Notes: generated from the sequence alone by a model not told the origin. A stretch of DNA of 19,235 nt from Gammaproteobacteria bacterium (GCA_024638345.1 JAHEKL010000013.1:1-19235), one strand, 5' to 3'; positions 6,109-14,002 are shown, numbered from the stretch's first letter. Numbers and translations are program-made.

Positions 6109-7769
6109 TGGACGTTCAGATCGACATCGCCGCGGCGATCGGGCTCACTTTCCTGCTCTACATCGGCATCGCGATCTGGTCCCGCGTGTCCAGCACCCGC
6201 GGTTTCTACGTGGCGGGACAGGGGGTCCCTCCGGTCCTGAACGGAATGGCGACGGCCGCCGACTGGATGAGCGCGGCCTCGTTCATCTCCATGGCGGGCT
6301 TGATCTCCTTCCTCGGGTTCGACGGCGCGATCTATCTCCTCGGGTGGACCGGGGGGTACGTGCTGCTCGCGCTCCTGTTGGCACCTTTCCTCAGGAAGTT
6401 CGGGAAGTTCACCGTCCCCGCCTTCATCGGGGCGCGCTACTACTCGGGTACCGCCCGCGTGGTCGCGGCGTTTTGCGCGGTCATCGTGTCGCTCACCTAC
6501 GTCGCGGGTCAGATGCGCGGCGCGGGGATCGTCTTCTCCCGCTTCCTCGAGATCCCCATCGGGTGGGGGGTGATCGTGGGGATGGCCGTGGTGGCCTTCT
6601 ATGCGATTCTCGGAGGAATGAAAGGGATCACCTACACCCAGGTGGCCCAGTACGTCGTGCTCATCACGGCTTTCCTGATTCCCGCGGTGGGGATCGGAGT
6701 GTCGCTCACCGGCATCCCGATCCCGCAGATCGCCTTTCCCGAGGTGGCCGCTCGCCTGGACGGGGTGATGGCCGACCTGGGCTTCGCCTCGTACACGTCG
6801 CCCTTCACGAACATCTCGGGCTTGAACGTGTTCCTGATCGCCATGGCCCTCATGTGCGGGACGGCCGGTCTCCCCCACGTGATCATCCGGTTCTACACGA
6901 CGCGGACCGTGAGTGGCGCCCGGTGGACCGGGGTCTACGCTCTCCTGTTCATCGGGTTGCTCTACACCACGGCTCCCGCCGTCGCGGCTTTCGCCCGCTT
7001 CAACCTCGTGGACACCGTGGTCGGTCGCCCTTACGCAGAGCGTCCCGAGTGGTTCCGCTCCTGGGAAGAGACGGCCCTCATCCAGTTCTCCGACAAGGAC
7101 GACGACGGGATCATCGACTACGCTCCCGGAGATCTGAACGACCCCGCCAGCGCGAACGAGCTCGGGATCGATCCGGACATCATGGTGCTGGCGAACCCTG
7201 AGATCGCAGGGATGCCCAGCTGGGTCATGGCCATCGTCGTGGCGGGCGGCCTCGCGGCGGCCCTCTCGACGGCGTCCGGCCTGCTCCTCGTGATCGCGTC
7301 GTCGTTCTCACACGACATCTACAAGGAGTTCATCCGCAAGCAAGCCACGGAGCGCGAGGAGCTTCTGGTCGCGCGGGGATCCATGCTCCTCGCCGTGCTG
7401 GTGGCGGGTCTGCTAGGGATCTACCCGCCCGCTTTCGTGGCTGAGGTGGTGGCCTTCGCCTTCGGGCTGGCGGCGGCCTCGTTCTTTCCAGCCATCGTAT
7501 TGGGGATCTTCGACCCCAGGACGACCAAGGAAGGGGCGATTTCCGGGATGTCGGCGGGTCTTCTGTTCACCGGAGCCTACATCGTCACGGTCGCGCCGGG
7601 ATTCGGGATCGGCTTGGAGCCCTGGCTCCTCGGCATCTCTCCGCAGGGGATCGGGACGGTCGGGATGTTGATCGGGTTCGCCGTGACCTGGAGTGTGTCC
7701 CGAATGACGGCTCCGCCACCTGAGGGCATCCGGGAGCTCGTCGAGAATCTTCGCTATCCCAGGGGCTGA
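6108..7769 (+). CDS. Sodium/solute symporter, VC_2705-type large subunit (ActP-like)
   Basis: A 553-residue inner-membrane transporter of the solute:sodium symporter family with about 13 hydrophobic helices. Recognisable segments are the N-terminal FYVAGQGVPPVLNGMATAAD block, the SFISMAGLISFLGFDG core helix, GGMKGITYTQVAQY and AGGLAAALSTASGLLLVI. Relatives such as ActP and MctP take up acetate and other short monocarboxylates with sodium or protons; the substrate here is not shown by sequence. A hydrophilic insert carries an EF-hand-like loop with Asp329, Asp331, Asp333, Gly334 and Asp337 (7092-7118), lying just before the IMVLANPEIA segment. Similar acidic inserts occur in this subfamily. 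The true start is ATG 6108, overlapping the DUF4212 stop; the frame is open much further upstream only because it runs antisense to the PssA-like gene. Both motifs and length are normal for the family. Confidence 0.93.
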   Translation: MDVQIDIAAAIGLTFLLYIGIAIWSRVSSTRGFYVAGQGVPPVLNGMATAADWMSAASFISMAGLISFLGFDGAIYLLGWTGGYVLLALLLAPFLRKFGKFTVPAFIGARYYSGTARVVAAFCAVIVSLTYVAGQMRGAGIVFSRFLEIPIGWGVIVGMAVVAFYAILGGMKGITYTQVAQYVVLITAFLIPAVGIGVSLTGIPIPQIAFPEVAARLDGVMADLGFASYTSPFTNISGLNVFLIAMALMCGTAGLPHVIIRFYTTRTVSGARWTGVYALLFIGLLYTTAPAVAAFARFNLVDTVVGRPYAERPEWFRSWEETALIQFSDKDDDGIIDYAPGDLNDPASANELGIDPDIMVLANPEIAGMPSWVMAIVVAGGLAAALSTASGLLLVIASSFSHDIYKEFIRKQATEREELLVARGSMLLAVLVAGLLGIYPPAFVAEVVAFAFGLAAASFFPAIVLGIFDPRTTKEGAISGMSAGLLFTGAYIVTVAPGFGIGLEPWLLGISPQGIGTVGMLIGFAVTWSVSRMTAPPPEGIRELVENLRYPRG

Positions 7770-7845
7770 GGGCGCGAGGCTCGTGCCAAGGGTCTCCATC
7801 CGTCCTCCGCGAGAGGCTGTGCACGTGGGAATACCATACGACGTA

Positions 7846-7861
7846 GGCGGTGCGAGCCGCC
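7846..7861 (+). terminator. Hairpin downstream of the symporter, possible terminator
   Basis: GGCGG (7846-7850) pairs with CCGCC (7857-7861). A T-G pair inside gives a GCGA tetraloop of the stable GNRA type. It lies about 77 nt after the symporter stop and is not followed by a T-run, so termination is only a possibility. The rest of the 218-nt gap to the next gene (7770-7987) shows only the GGGAGAG ribosome site of the DUF6351 gene at 7974-7980 and no convincing promoter pair. Confidence 0.3.
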
Positions 7862-7987
7862 CGTGCGAAGATTAGTCTTGAGCAGTAGAGATTCGTTTTG
7901 GCGAGTAGACAACGAGGACCGGATGAAGCAGCGTACCTGATCTGTTTTCGCAGAAATCGCACGTTTCACGAATGGGAGAGGACGACC

Positions 7988-10222
7988 ATGACGAGACCCC
8001 ACCTGCACCGCTCGGCTCTGGCAATGAGCTCGATGGTCGGTTTCGTGGCGATGCTCGGCGCCTGCGCGGCGCAGGGTGGGCTCGGCGCCAATCCCGACGG
8101 AGCGGAGGACGATCTCCGTAGCGACGAGCTCCGAATCGAGAGCCTCTCCACGAAACCCCACCTGGTTACGGGGGGAGACGTGCTTCTTCGCGTCGAGGCC
8201 GGTGACGATCTGGATCTGTCCGGGGTCTCCGTCTCGCTGAACGGGGGAGACGTGACAAACCGTTTCCGGCCCGGCGGGGACCGGGAGCTGATCGGGCTCG
8301 TGACCGACCTTCGGATGGGTGACAACGAGATCCGGGCCTCGATCTCGGGCACGGAAGCTACCATGGAACTCACGAACTATCCGATTTCGGGCCCCATCAT
8401 CTCGGGGCCCCATGAGTCGCCCTACTTCTGCCAGACCCACCAGTTCACCACCGCCGGAGGAGGGGAGCTTGGGCCGGCGCTCGATGATCACTGCTCGATC
8501 GAGACCCGCGTCGAGTACGTGTATTTCTCGAGCGACGGCGAGTTCGAGCCCTTGGACCGATCCGCCCCTCGCCCCGCCGATCTGGCGCAGGCCACGACGC
8601 TCGAAGGGCAGACGGTCCCGTTCATCGTTCGCGTGGAGACCGGTACGGTGAATCGCGCGATCTACGAGACGGCAATGTTGCACGATCCATCGGACCCGGA
8701 ACCCGATCCTTGGACCCGGAGCCGGGGCTGGAACGGCAAGCTGGTCTACACCCACGGCGGTGGGTGTCGGGAGGGATGGTTTGTACAAGGGGACGCAACG
8801 GGTGGTGTGCTTCGCGAGGGACTCCTCGAGATGGGGTACGCGCTCACCTCGGCGTCGTTGAACGTGTTCGGTCAGAACTGCAACGACCTGCTGGCGTCCG
8901 AGACGCACATCATGGTGAAGGAGCGGTTCGTGGAGCGCTACGGCGTGCCGATCTATACGATCGCCACCGGTAGCTCGGGAGGGTCCTATCAGAGCCATCA
9001 GACCGCTGACAACTACCCCGGCGTGTTCGACGGTCTCATCGTCGCATCCAGCTTCCCGGACGTGACTTCGGCCACGATCTTCACTCTGGCCGACGCAAGG
9101 CTCCTGCACCACTACTTCACCACGGTTGCGCCTGGGCGGTTCACCCAAGAGGAACAGCGCCTCGTCTCCGGATTCGGGTCCTGGGGGAGCATTCCCAATC
9201 TGAGCCGGGGGGCCGCTCGCATCGACCCCACCTACTCCGCCACGGCCTCCGACGAGCAGCAGGGATCGGAGGTGAGCCTCCCGGCCTTGGAGGCGATGCG
9301 CTACAGCCCGTCGAACCCGGACGGAATCCGAGCGACCGTATACGACCACACCTTGAACGTCTACGGCGTGGACGAGTCGACCGGCTTCGCGGCGCGCCCG
9401 TTGGACAACCGCGGTGTGCAGTACGGACTCCAGGTGCTGAACAGTGGCGGGATCACGAAAGCCCAGTTTCTGGCCCTGAATCGCGAGATCGGCGGCTTCG
9501 ACGCCGACCTGAATCACGTCCCGGAGCGGCACCGCGCGCACCCCGATGCCACGCGTCGGGCACTCGACACCGGTCGGATCCTGAACGGGGGCGCCGGCCT
9601 CTCCCATACGCCCGTCATCGACTACCGGGAGTACCGGGATCATCGCGAGGCTGGCGACATCCACATGATCGTTCATCAGTTCACGACCCGCGCGCGGATG
9701 GAAGAGGCCAACGGTCACGCGGCCAACCACGTGATGAACATCGGTGGTCTATGGGGCTTCACGGATGAAGAGCCGGACCTCGGGGTCCTCTTCCGACAGA
9801 TGGATCGATGGATCTCGAGCGTTCAGGCTGACGACGGACCGCGGTCACCGTCCGAGAAGGTCGTGCAGGCCCGACCCTCCGACCTCGTGGACAACTGCTG
9901 GGATACGAGGGGGGAGGGCAGGGTGAACGTGAGGGAGTCCCTCGCGTTCGACGGCACGGGGGTCTGCAGCCGGCTGTATCCAGCATATCCAACGCCACGG
10001 CACGTAGCGGGGGCACCGCTGACGAACGATGTCGTCAGCTGTCCCCTAAGGCCCCTAGACCGGTCGGACTACTCGGTTGAGTTCGACGACCACGAGTGGC
10101 AGGCCCTGGGCGAGATCTTCCCCGAGGGGGTCTGTGACTGGACCCGGGGAGACCTTCACGCCGAGGGCTATCAGGGCACCTGGTTGTCGTTCGGTCCGTC
10201 GGAGGTGAACCGGGCGAGGTAA
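7988..10222 (+). CDS. DUF6351-family lipoprotein, putative secreted alpha/beta hydrolase
   Basis: A 744-residue protein starting at ATG 7988, with GGGAGAG at 7974-7980 and a 7-nt spacer. The N-terminus is a lipoprotein signal peptide with lipobox Leu23-Gly-Ala-Cys26, and the next residues are Ala-Ala-Gln, so the protein is probably sorted to the outer membrane or cell surface. The body matches what I recall of DUF6351 proteins: a beta-rich N-terminal part (about 45-130), then WNGKLVYTHGGGC, SLNVFGQNCNDLLASE and a G-x-S-x-G nucleophile elbow at 328-332 with Ser330 as candidate nucleophile. His residues in NGHAANHV near the C-terminal third could complete a triad. About eight further cysteines suggest disulfides. 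The substrate is unknown; ester or polyester hydrolysis is a guess from the fold. It has its own gaps on both sides and seems to be transcribed alone. Confidence 0.75.
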   Translation: MTRPHLHRSALAMSSMVGFVAMLGACAAQGGLGANPDGAEDDLRSDELRIESLSTKPHLVTGGDVLLRVEAGDDLDLSGVSVSLNGGDVTNRFRPGGDRELIGLVTDLRMGDNEIRASISGTEATMELTNYPISGPIISGPHESPYFCQTHQFTTAGGGELGPALDDHCSIETRVEYVYFSSDGEFEPLDRSAPRPADLAQATTLEGQTVPFIVRVETGTVNRAIYETAMLHDPSDPEPDPWTRSRGWNGKLVYTHGGGCREGWFVQGDATGGVLREGLLEMGYALTSASLNVFGQNCNDLLASETHIMVKERFVERYGVPIYTIATGSSGGSYQSHQTADNYPGVFDGLIVASSFPDVTSATIFTLADARLLHHYFTTVAPGRFTQEEQRLVSGFGSWGSIPNLSRGAARIDPTYSATASDEQQGSEVSLPALEAMRYSPSNPDGIRATVYDHTLNVYGVDESTGFAARPLDNRGVQYGLQVLNSGGITKAQFLALNREIGGFDADLNHVPERHRAHPDATRRALDTGRILNGGAGLSHTPVIDYREYRDHREAGDIHMIVHQFTTRARMEEANGHAANHVMNIGGLWGFTDEEPDLGVLFRQMDRWISSVQADDGPRSPSEKVVQARPSDLVDNCWDTRGEGRVNVRESLAFDGTGVCSRLYPAYPTPRHVAGAPLTNDVVSCPLRPLDRSDYSVEFDDHEWQALGEIFPEGVCDWTRGDLHAEGYQGTWLSFGPSEVNRAR

Positions 10223-10243
10223 TCGCCCACACCCGGCCCTGGT

Positions 10244-10262
10244 CGTGGGTCTTCGGCCCACG
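10244..10262 (+). terminator. GC-rich hairpin after the DUF6351 gene
   Basis: CGTGGGTC (10244-10251) pairs with GGCCCACG (10255-10262), eight pairs including one T-G, around a 3-nt loop. It begins 21 nt after the DUF6351 stop and ends before the TTGACA promoter of the next operon, the right place for a terminator that separates the two. It lacks a following T-tract, so termination may need Rho or may be weak. Confidence 0.45.
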
Positions 10263-10282
10263 GACTGCGGGCCCGCATTCCC

Positions 10283-10311
10283 TTGACAGTCCGTCGTCCT
10301 CGGACTACATA
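10283..10311 (+). promoter_or_regulatory. Probable sigma-70-type promoter of the apbE operon
   Basis: A perfect TTGACA -35 box (10283-10288) is followed after exactly 17 nt by TACATA (10306-10311) as the -10 position. The -35 match is full; the -10 match is only three of six but sits in the only AT-rich patch nearby. Transcription would start near 10318-10320, just before the palindromic operator at 10327-10345, so a repressor bound there would block promoter clearance. Confidence 0.5.
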
Positions 10312-10326
10312 TGCCTCCTGGTTGAG

Positions 10327-10345
10327 GTTGAGAATCGTTCTCAAC
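10327..10345. promoter_or_regulatory. Fur-type operator (19-bp perfect palindrome)
   Basis: GTTGAGAA (10327-10334) and TTCTCAAC (10338-10345) are exact complements around TCG. The core TGAGAATCGTTCTCA matches the 7-1-7 Fur box TGATAATNATTATCA at 11 of the 14 defined positions, and the G/C substitutions are those common in GC-rich bacteria. An extra direct copy of the hexamer GTTGAG precedes it (10321-10326). It lies just downstream of the predicted promoter and 27 nt before the apbE start. Fur or a Fur relative (Zur, PerR, Irr) could bind; the sequence is closest to iron-type boxes. Confidence 0.75.
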
Positions 10346-10372
10346 TATGGGGGTGGTGCGTGAATTCGTGCA

Positions 10373-11536
10373 ATGGATGAGCGGGACTCGGGTCGCTGCC
10401 TTGAAGCCATCGCAATGGTTTCGGGCGTGATCCTCGTGACCCTCACGGGCGTTCTCGCTCTCGGCAGCGGCGCGAACGCCTTCGGAACCGAGGGACCGGG
10501 GCGTCCGGACCGGAGCGGAGTGGGCCATGATCCTGCGCCGCCCGGCGTTTGGGTGGAGGGGGAGAGCCTGGTGATGGACACGCGGCTATTCGTGCGGCTC
10601 CGGGCGCCCGGACGCGATGCCGGCCTCCGCTGGATCCACGAGGCGAGCGGGGTCGCCCGGCAGCACGAGCGCATCTTGAGCAGCTGGTCGAACGAGTCGG
10701 ACCTCTCGAGGGTCAACCATGCCCCCGTGGACCGTTGGGTCCCGATGTCCTACGAGCTTTCCAATCTCCTGCAAGAGGCGGAGCGTTGGTCCGTAGAGAC
10801 GCACGGGGCCTTCCTACCCTCGGTCGGGGCCCTCGTCGACGCATGGGATCTCCGGGGATCGGGTCGAGTCCCCGATCCGCGGGAGCTCGAGCTGGCCTTG
10901 AGGGCGATGGGCCCCGCGGCGGTCGAGCTCGACCCTCGGGGCCTGCGAGCCCGACGCCGTTCAGAATCGACCTGGATCGACACGGGTGGCTTCGGGAAAG
11001 GAGCCGCCCTTCGGGCAATGACGCGCACGCTCGTCGAGCGGGGAGTTATCGACGCGCTCATCGACTTCGGGGGTCAGATCGTGGCCCTGGGGTCTCCAAC
11101 CGGGGACGGGCGCGGCTGGCCGGTCACGGTCGCGCACCCCGACCACCGGTTCCAACCCGCCCGTCCGCTGCTGGTGTCCGACGTGTCGGTTGCGACCAGT
11201 GGTTCATCGGAGCGCAGCCTGCGGGTCGGTCAGGCCTCGTTCTCGCATGTTCTCGATCCTCGCAGCGGGCAGCCGGTCGCTCACTGGGGCAGCGCGACCG
11301 TGGCGTCCCGGGATCCTCTCGTTGCGGACGCGGTGGCGACGGCCATGCTCGTCATGGGTCCTGTCGAGGGTCTCCAGTGGGCCAGGCGCCGCGCAGACGT
11401 GGGTGTGCACTTCTCGGTTCTCGAAGCGGACGGCGTGGTCCGTGAGTTCTGGAACGACACGATGGAGACCTGGCTCGAGCCCAGGGTCGAGAGGGTGGCT
11501 CGATCGACCCCGGGCGGAGCCAGTCGCGGACCGTGA
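10373..11536 (+). CDS. apbE: FAD:protein FMN transferase (flavin transferase ApbE)
   Basis: A 387-residue exported ApbE. It transfers the FMN half of FAD, with magnesium, onto a Thr/Ser of target proteins in the periplasm. A hydrophobic segment at about residues 17-36 serves as signal peptide or anchor. Family motifs follow: DTGGFGKG (203-210), LIDFGGQIVALG, HVLDPRSGQPV, and the metal/active-site block Asp319-A-V-A-Thr323 followed by the MLVMG helix. All key residues are present, so an active enzyme is expected. ATG 10373 is the first possible start after an in-frame stop at 10361-10363; its ribosome site is weak. It is the first gene after the Fur-type operator, and its stop overlaps the GTG of the porin gene by 4 nt. 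Its likely substrate is the FMN-binding protein two genes downstream, and perhaps the NosR-like protein at the window's left end. Confidence 0.95.
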   Translation: MDERDSGRCLEAIAMVSGVILVTLTGVLALGSGANAFGTEGPGRPDRSGVGHDPAPPGVWVEGESLVMDTRLFVRLRAPGRDAGLRWIHEASGVARQHERILSSWSNESDLSRVNHAPVDRWVPMSYELSNLLQEAERWSVETHGAFLPSVGALVDAWDLRGSGRVPDPRELELALRAMGPAAVELDPRGLRARRRSESTWIDTGGFGKGAALRAMTRTLVERGVIDALIDFGGQIVALGSPTGDGRGWPVTVAHPDHRFQPARPLLVSDVSVATSGSSERSLRVGQASFSHVLDPRSGQPVAHWGSATVASRDPLVADAVATAMLVMGPVEGLQWARRRADVGVHFSVLEADGVVREFWNDTMETWLEPRVERVARSTPGGASRGP

Positions 11537-12879
11537 AGCTCGCGCGCGCTGGGTACGGGTCGTTTTTGCGGGCGGGGGCCGTCGCGATTGCGGTGGGTGT
11601 CGAGTGTCTGGCTGCTGCAGGGGGCGTAATGGGGCAAGACGCCACCGCCGACACCACGGATCTAGCGGAGATCGAGGCCCGAATCGAGGCTCTGACGCGC
11701 GAGATCGAGGAGCTTCGACTGGGGAGCGACGTGGTGGCCCGCGCCGACACGAGCGTCCTGGGCCTGGGTCCGGCCGCCTCGAAGATCTATGGCGTCCAGC
11801 AGGGCGTGTCGATCGGTGGGTACGGCGAGATTCTCTATGAGAACTTCGCGGATGAGCGCGAGGACGGCGTGCCCTCGGGAAAGACGGACCAGATCGACGC
11901 CCTGCGGGGCATCGTTTACGTCGGCTACAAATTCGACGAACAGTTCCTCTTCAACTCGGAGATCGAGCTCGAGCACGCATCCACCGGGCAGGCGGGTTCG
12001 GTCTCGCTCGAGTTCGCCTACCTCGACTACCGCCTGAGTCAGAGCTTCGGTCTCCGGGCGGGCCTGCTCCTGAGCCCAATGGGTTTCGTCAACGAGCTTC
12101 ACGAGCCCCCCATCTTTCTGGGCTCGGAGCGACCCCTGACCGAGAACCGGATCATCCCGACCACCTGGCGCGAGAACGGGATCGGGGTGTTCGGCGAGGC
12201 GGGGGACTTCAGCTACCGTGCGTACCTCATCAGCTCGCTGGACGGCGTCGGCGGCGGTTCTTCGAAGGCGGGTGGCTTCTCCGCCGCCGGTCTCCGGGGA
12301 GGCCGTCAGAAGGGATCGAAGTCGGTCGCCGAAGACTTCTCCGTGGTCGGACGGGTGGATTGGAACGGAGTGCTGGGTCTGACTCTCGGGTCGTCGTTGT
12401 ACGTGGGGAACTCGGGGCATGGCCGGGCCCTTCCGAGCGGCGCCGTCGTGGATGCCCGCACCCTGATCTGGGAAGGCCACGTGGAGTATCAGGCTCGAGG
12501 GCTCGACGTACGGGGTCTGCTCGCCGTGGCCGACGTGGACGAAGCGGCCGGGTTGAACGCGCTTCAAGACCTGACCGGCGACTCCTCGATCGGTGAGCGG
12601 CTCCAGGGAGGATACGTACAGGTCGGCTACGATGTCCTCAACACCTCGCCGACCGGCCATCAGCTCGTCCCCTTCGTTCGCTACGAGGCTGTGAACACCC
12701 AGGCCGAGGTACCGCTCGGCTTCAGCGCGAATCCGACCAACGACGTGACGATCCTGACGCTCGGGCTTTCTTGGAAGCCCCTTCCACAGATCGTCGGAAA
12801 GGTGGACTATCAGATCCAAGGGACGGAAGCCGAGACCGGGGTCGACCAGGTCAACGTCGCCCTCGGCTACCTATTCTGA
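11533..12879 (+). CDS. Outer-membrane porin-like beta-barrel with N-terminal coiled coil
   Basis: A 448-residue protein with a GTG start at 11533 inside the apbE stop (GTGA overlap). A signal peptide ending near VMG-Q is followed by a short coiled-coil stretch (about residues 43-62, heptads of Leu/Ile with Glu/Arg), as in trimeric porins of the OprO/OprP or putative-porin kind. The rest alternates hydrophobic and polar residues with aromatic belts, for example GGYGEILYE, LEFAYLDYRL and VGRVDWNGVLGL. The final residues YLF give the C-terminal Phe required for beta-barrel assembly. It has no TonB box or plug domain that I can see, so it looks like a passive or selective channel rather than a siderophore receptor. 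Its place between apbE and the FMN-binding gene suggests it admits the acceptor or substrate of the electron chain. The exact family is uncertain. Confidence 0.75.
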   Translation: MKLARAGYGSFLRAGAVAIAVGVECLAAAGGVMGQDATADTTDLAEIEARIEALTREIEELRLGSDVVARADTSVLGLGPAASKIYGVQQGVSIGGYGEILYENFADEREDGVPSGKTDQIDALRGIVYVGYKFDEQFLFNSEIELEHASTGQAGSVSLEFAYLDYRLSQSFGLRAGLLLSPMGFVNELHEPPIFLGSERPLTENRIIPTTWRENGIGVFGEAGDFSYRAYLISSLDGVGGGSSKAGGFSAAGLRGGRQKGSKSVAEDFSVVGRVDWNGVLGLTLGSSLYVGNSGHGRALPSGAVVDARTLIWEGHVEYQARGLDVRGLLAVADVDEAAGLNALQDLTGDSSIGERLQGGYVQVGYDVLNTSPTGHQLVPFVRYEAVNTQAEVPLGFSANPTNDVTILTLGLSWKPLPQIVGKVDYQIQGTEAETGVDQVNVALGYLF

Positions 12880-12890
12880 GCCGGCCACGC

Positions 12891-13508
12891 ATGGACCCTG
12901 ATCGGACGAAGCGCGGCAGATACCACCTCCGATCGCGCGCGGTCCTGGCCGTGATCGCGAGCAGCGCGGTCCTTGTGCCGATCGCTCCCCTCCCGGGCTC
13001 GGCTCAGGTCTTCATGACGCAGGAGGAGGCGTTGGAGCTCGCTTTCCCCCCTCCCGCGATCGTCGAGCGCTCGACCGCTTTCCTCAACGAGGGGCAGCTC
13101 GAGTCGGCCCGCCGTCTCGCGGGGTCGGGCGTACGGGTGGACCAGAGGATCGTGACCTACTACGTGGCCCGGCGCGGCGGGCGGCCGGTCGGGGTCGCGT
13201 ACTTCGACGCCCACCGGGTCCGGACGATGCGTGAGGTCGCCATGGTGGTCGTGTCACCACTGGGTTCGATCGAGCGAGTCGAGGTTCTCAGCTTCCTCGA
13301 GCCACCCGAATACATGGCCTCCGGGCCTTGGGTGGAGCAGCTGTCGGGGCGCAGTCTGGACGAAGAGTTGGCGGTGAACCGGGGGATCGTGAACCTGACG
13401 GGAGCCACCCTGACCGCAGGGGCGCTCACTCGGGCGTCGCGGAGGGTCCTCGCGCTCCACGAGGTTATCCGTCCGTTCGAAGTGACCGATGAAGGAGGCG
13501 AGGGTTGA
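12891..13508 (+). CDS. Exported FMN-binding protein, probable ApbE substrate
   Basis: A 205-residue protein. After a basic N-terminus a signal peptide or anchor (about residues 15-38) ends near GSA-Q. The rest is one FMN-binding domain of the RnfG/NqrC/NosR type, recognised by RPVGVAYFDAH and by the acceptor motif Thr170-Gly-Ala-Thr173 near the C-terminus. Thr173 would carry the phosphoester-linked FMN added by ApbE. The position three residues before the motif, usually Asp, is Val167, with Asn168 next to it; this is a mild departure. The start is ATG 12891, 11 nt after the porin stop, with no strong ribosome site; a frame open to 12771 lies inside the porin gene. Its stop overlaps the TTG of the next gene by 4 nt. 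It probably works as the periplasmic one- or two-electron carrier of the operon. Confidence 0.85.
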   Translation: MDPDRTKRGRYHLRSRAVLAVIASSAVLVPIAPLPGSAQVFMTQEEALELAFPPPAIVERSTAFLNEGQLESARRLAGSGVRVDQRIVTYYVARRGGRPVGVAYFDAHRVRTMREVAMVVVSPLGSIERVEVLSFLEPPEYMASGPWVEQLSGRSLDEELAVNRGIVNLTGATLTAGALTRASRRVLALHEVIRPFEVTDEGGEG

Positions 13509-14002
13509 ACGCCTTCGAGAAATGGTCGGTATGGCTGACCTCCGTGCTCACCATCATCACGGGTGTGGCCTACTTCTGGACTCGGTACATGATGGAGAGC
13601 TCGGATCCTTTCTCGGTGCTGAACCATCCGCTCGAGCCCTGGTTCCTCAAGGCCCATATCATCGTCTCACCCCTGCTGCTGCTCGCGGTCGGGTCGATCC
13701 TGGTTCGTCATGTGTGGAAGCACTATCGACTGGGCGTGGTCCTGGGAAGAAGGAGCGGCCTCACGACCGCGGTCGTGTTCTTTCCCATGGTGCTCTCCGG
13801 CTATCTGATTCAGTCGGTGGTTCACCCGGGCCGTCTTCGCGCGGTCACGTTGTCCCACATCGTGCTCAGCGCCCTATACGTACTGGGGTTGGCCGGTCAC
13901 CAGGTCGTGACGCATCTCCGGCGTACGACCGCCCAGAAGCGGCGTCTGCGACGACTGGAGGAGGGAGTCCCGATCCCCGCGGGTTGGGAAGACCGGGTCT
14001 GA
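13505..14002 (+). CDS. Four-helix membrane protein with paired histidines, probable di-heme b-type cytochrome
   Basis: A 165-residue protein with TTG start at 13505 overlapping the previous stop by 4 nt; AAGGAGG at 13492-13498 with a 6-nt spacer supports this start. Four helices are predicted at about 8-27, 47-68, 86-104 and 115-135. The basic loop after helix 2 (RHVWKHYRLGVVLGRR) and the basic C-terminus put both ends in the cytoplasm. Histidines cluster at both membrane faces of helices 2 and 4: His51 and His118 on the periplasmic side, His69/His73 and His132/His137 on the cytoplasmic side. That is the arrangement needed for two bis-His b hemes, as in DUF4405-like and other small cytochrome b proteins. 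The assignment rests on histidine geometry and on the neighbouring FMN-binding and ApbE genes. The likely role is to carry quinol electrons across the membrane to the periplasmic FMN. Confidence 0.65.
   Translation: MNAFEKWSVWLTSVLTIITGVAYFWTRYMMESSDPFSVLNHPLEPWFLKAHIIVSPLLLLAVGSILVRHVWKHYRLGVVLGRRSGLTTAVVFFPMVLSGYLIQSVVHPGRLRAVTLSHIVLSALYVLGLAGHQVVTHLRRTTAQKRRLRRLEEGVPIPAGWEDRV

Noticed and set aside
7754..9730. A 658-codon minus-strand open frame opposite the DUF6351 gene
   Set aside because: The plus strand has a ribosome site, lipobox and hydrolase motif; the antisense translation shows nothing recognisable.
11662..12819. A 385-codon minus-strand open frame opposite the porin gene
   Set aside because: The plus-strand frame has a signal peptide and a beta-barrel C-terminus and is joined to its neighbours by overlap; the antisense frame has no supporting feature.
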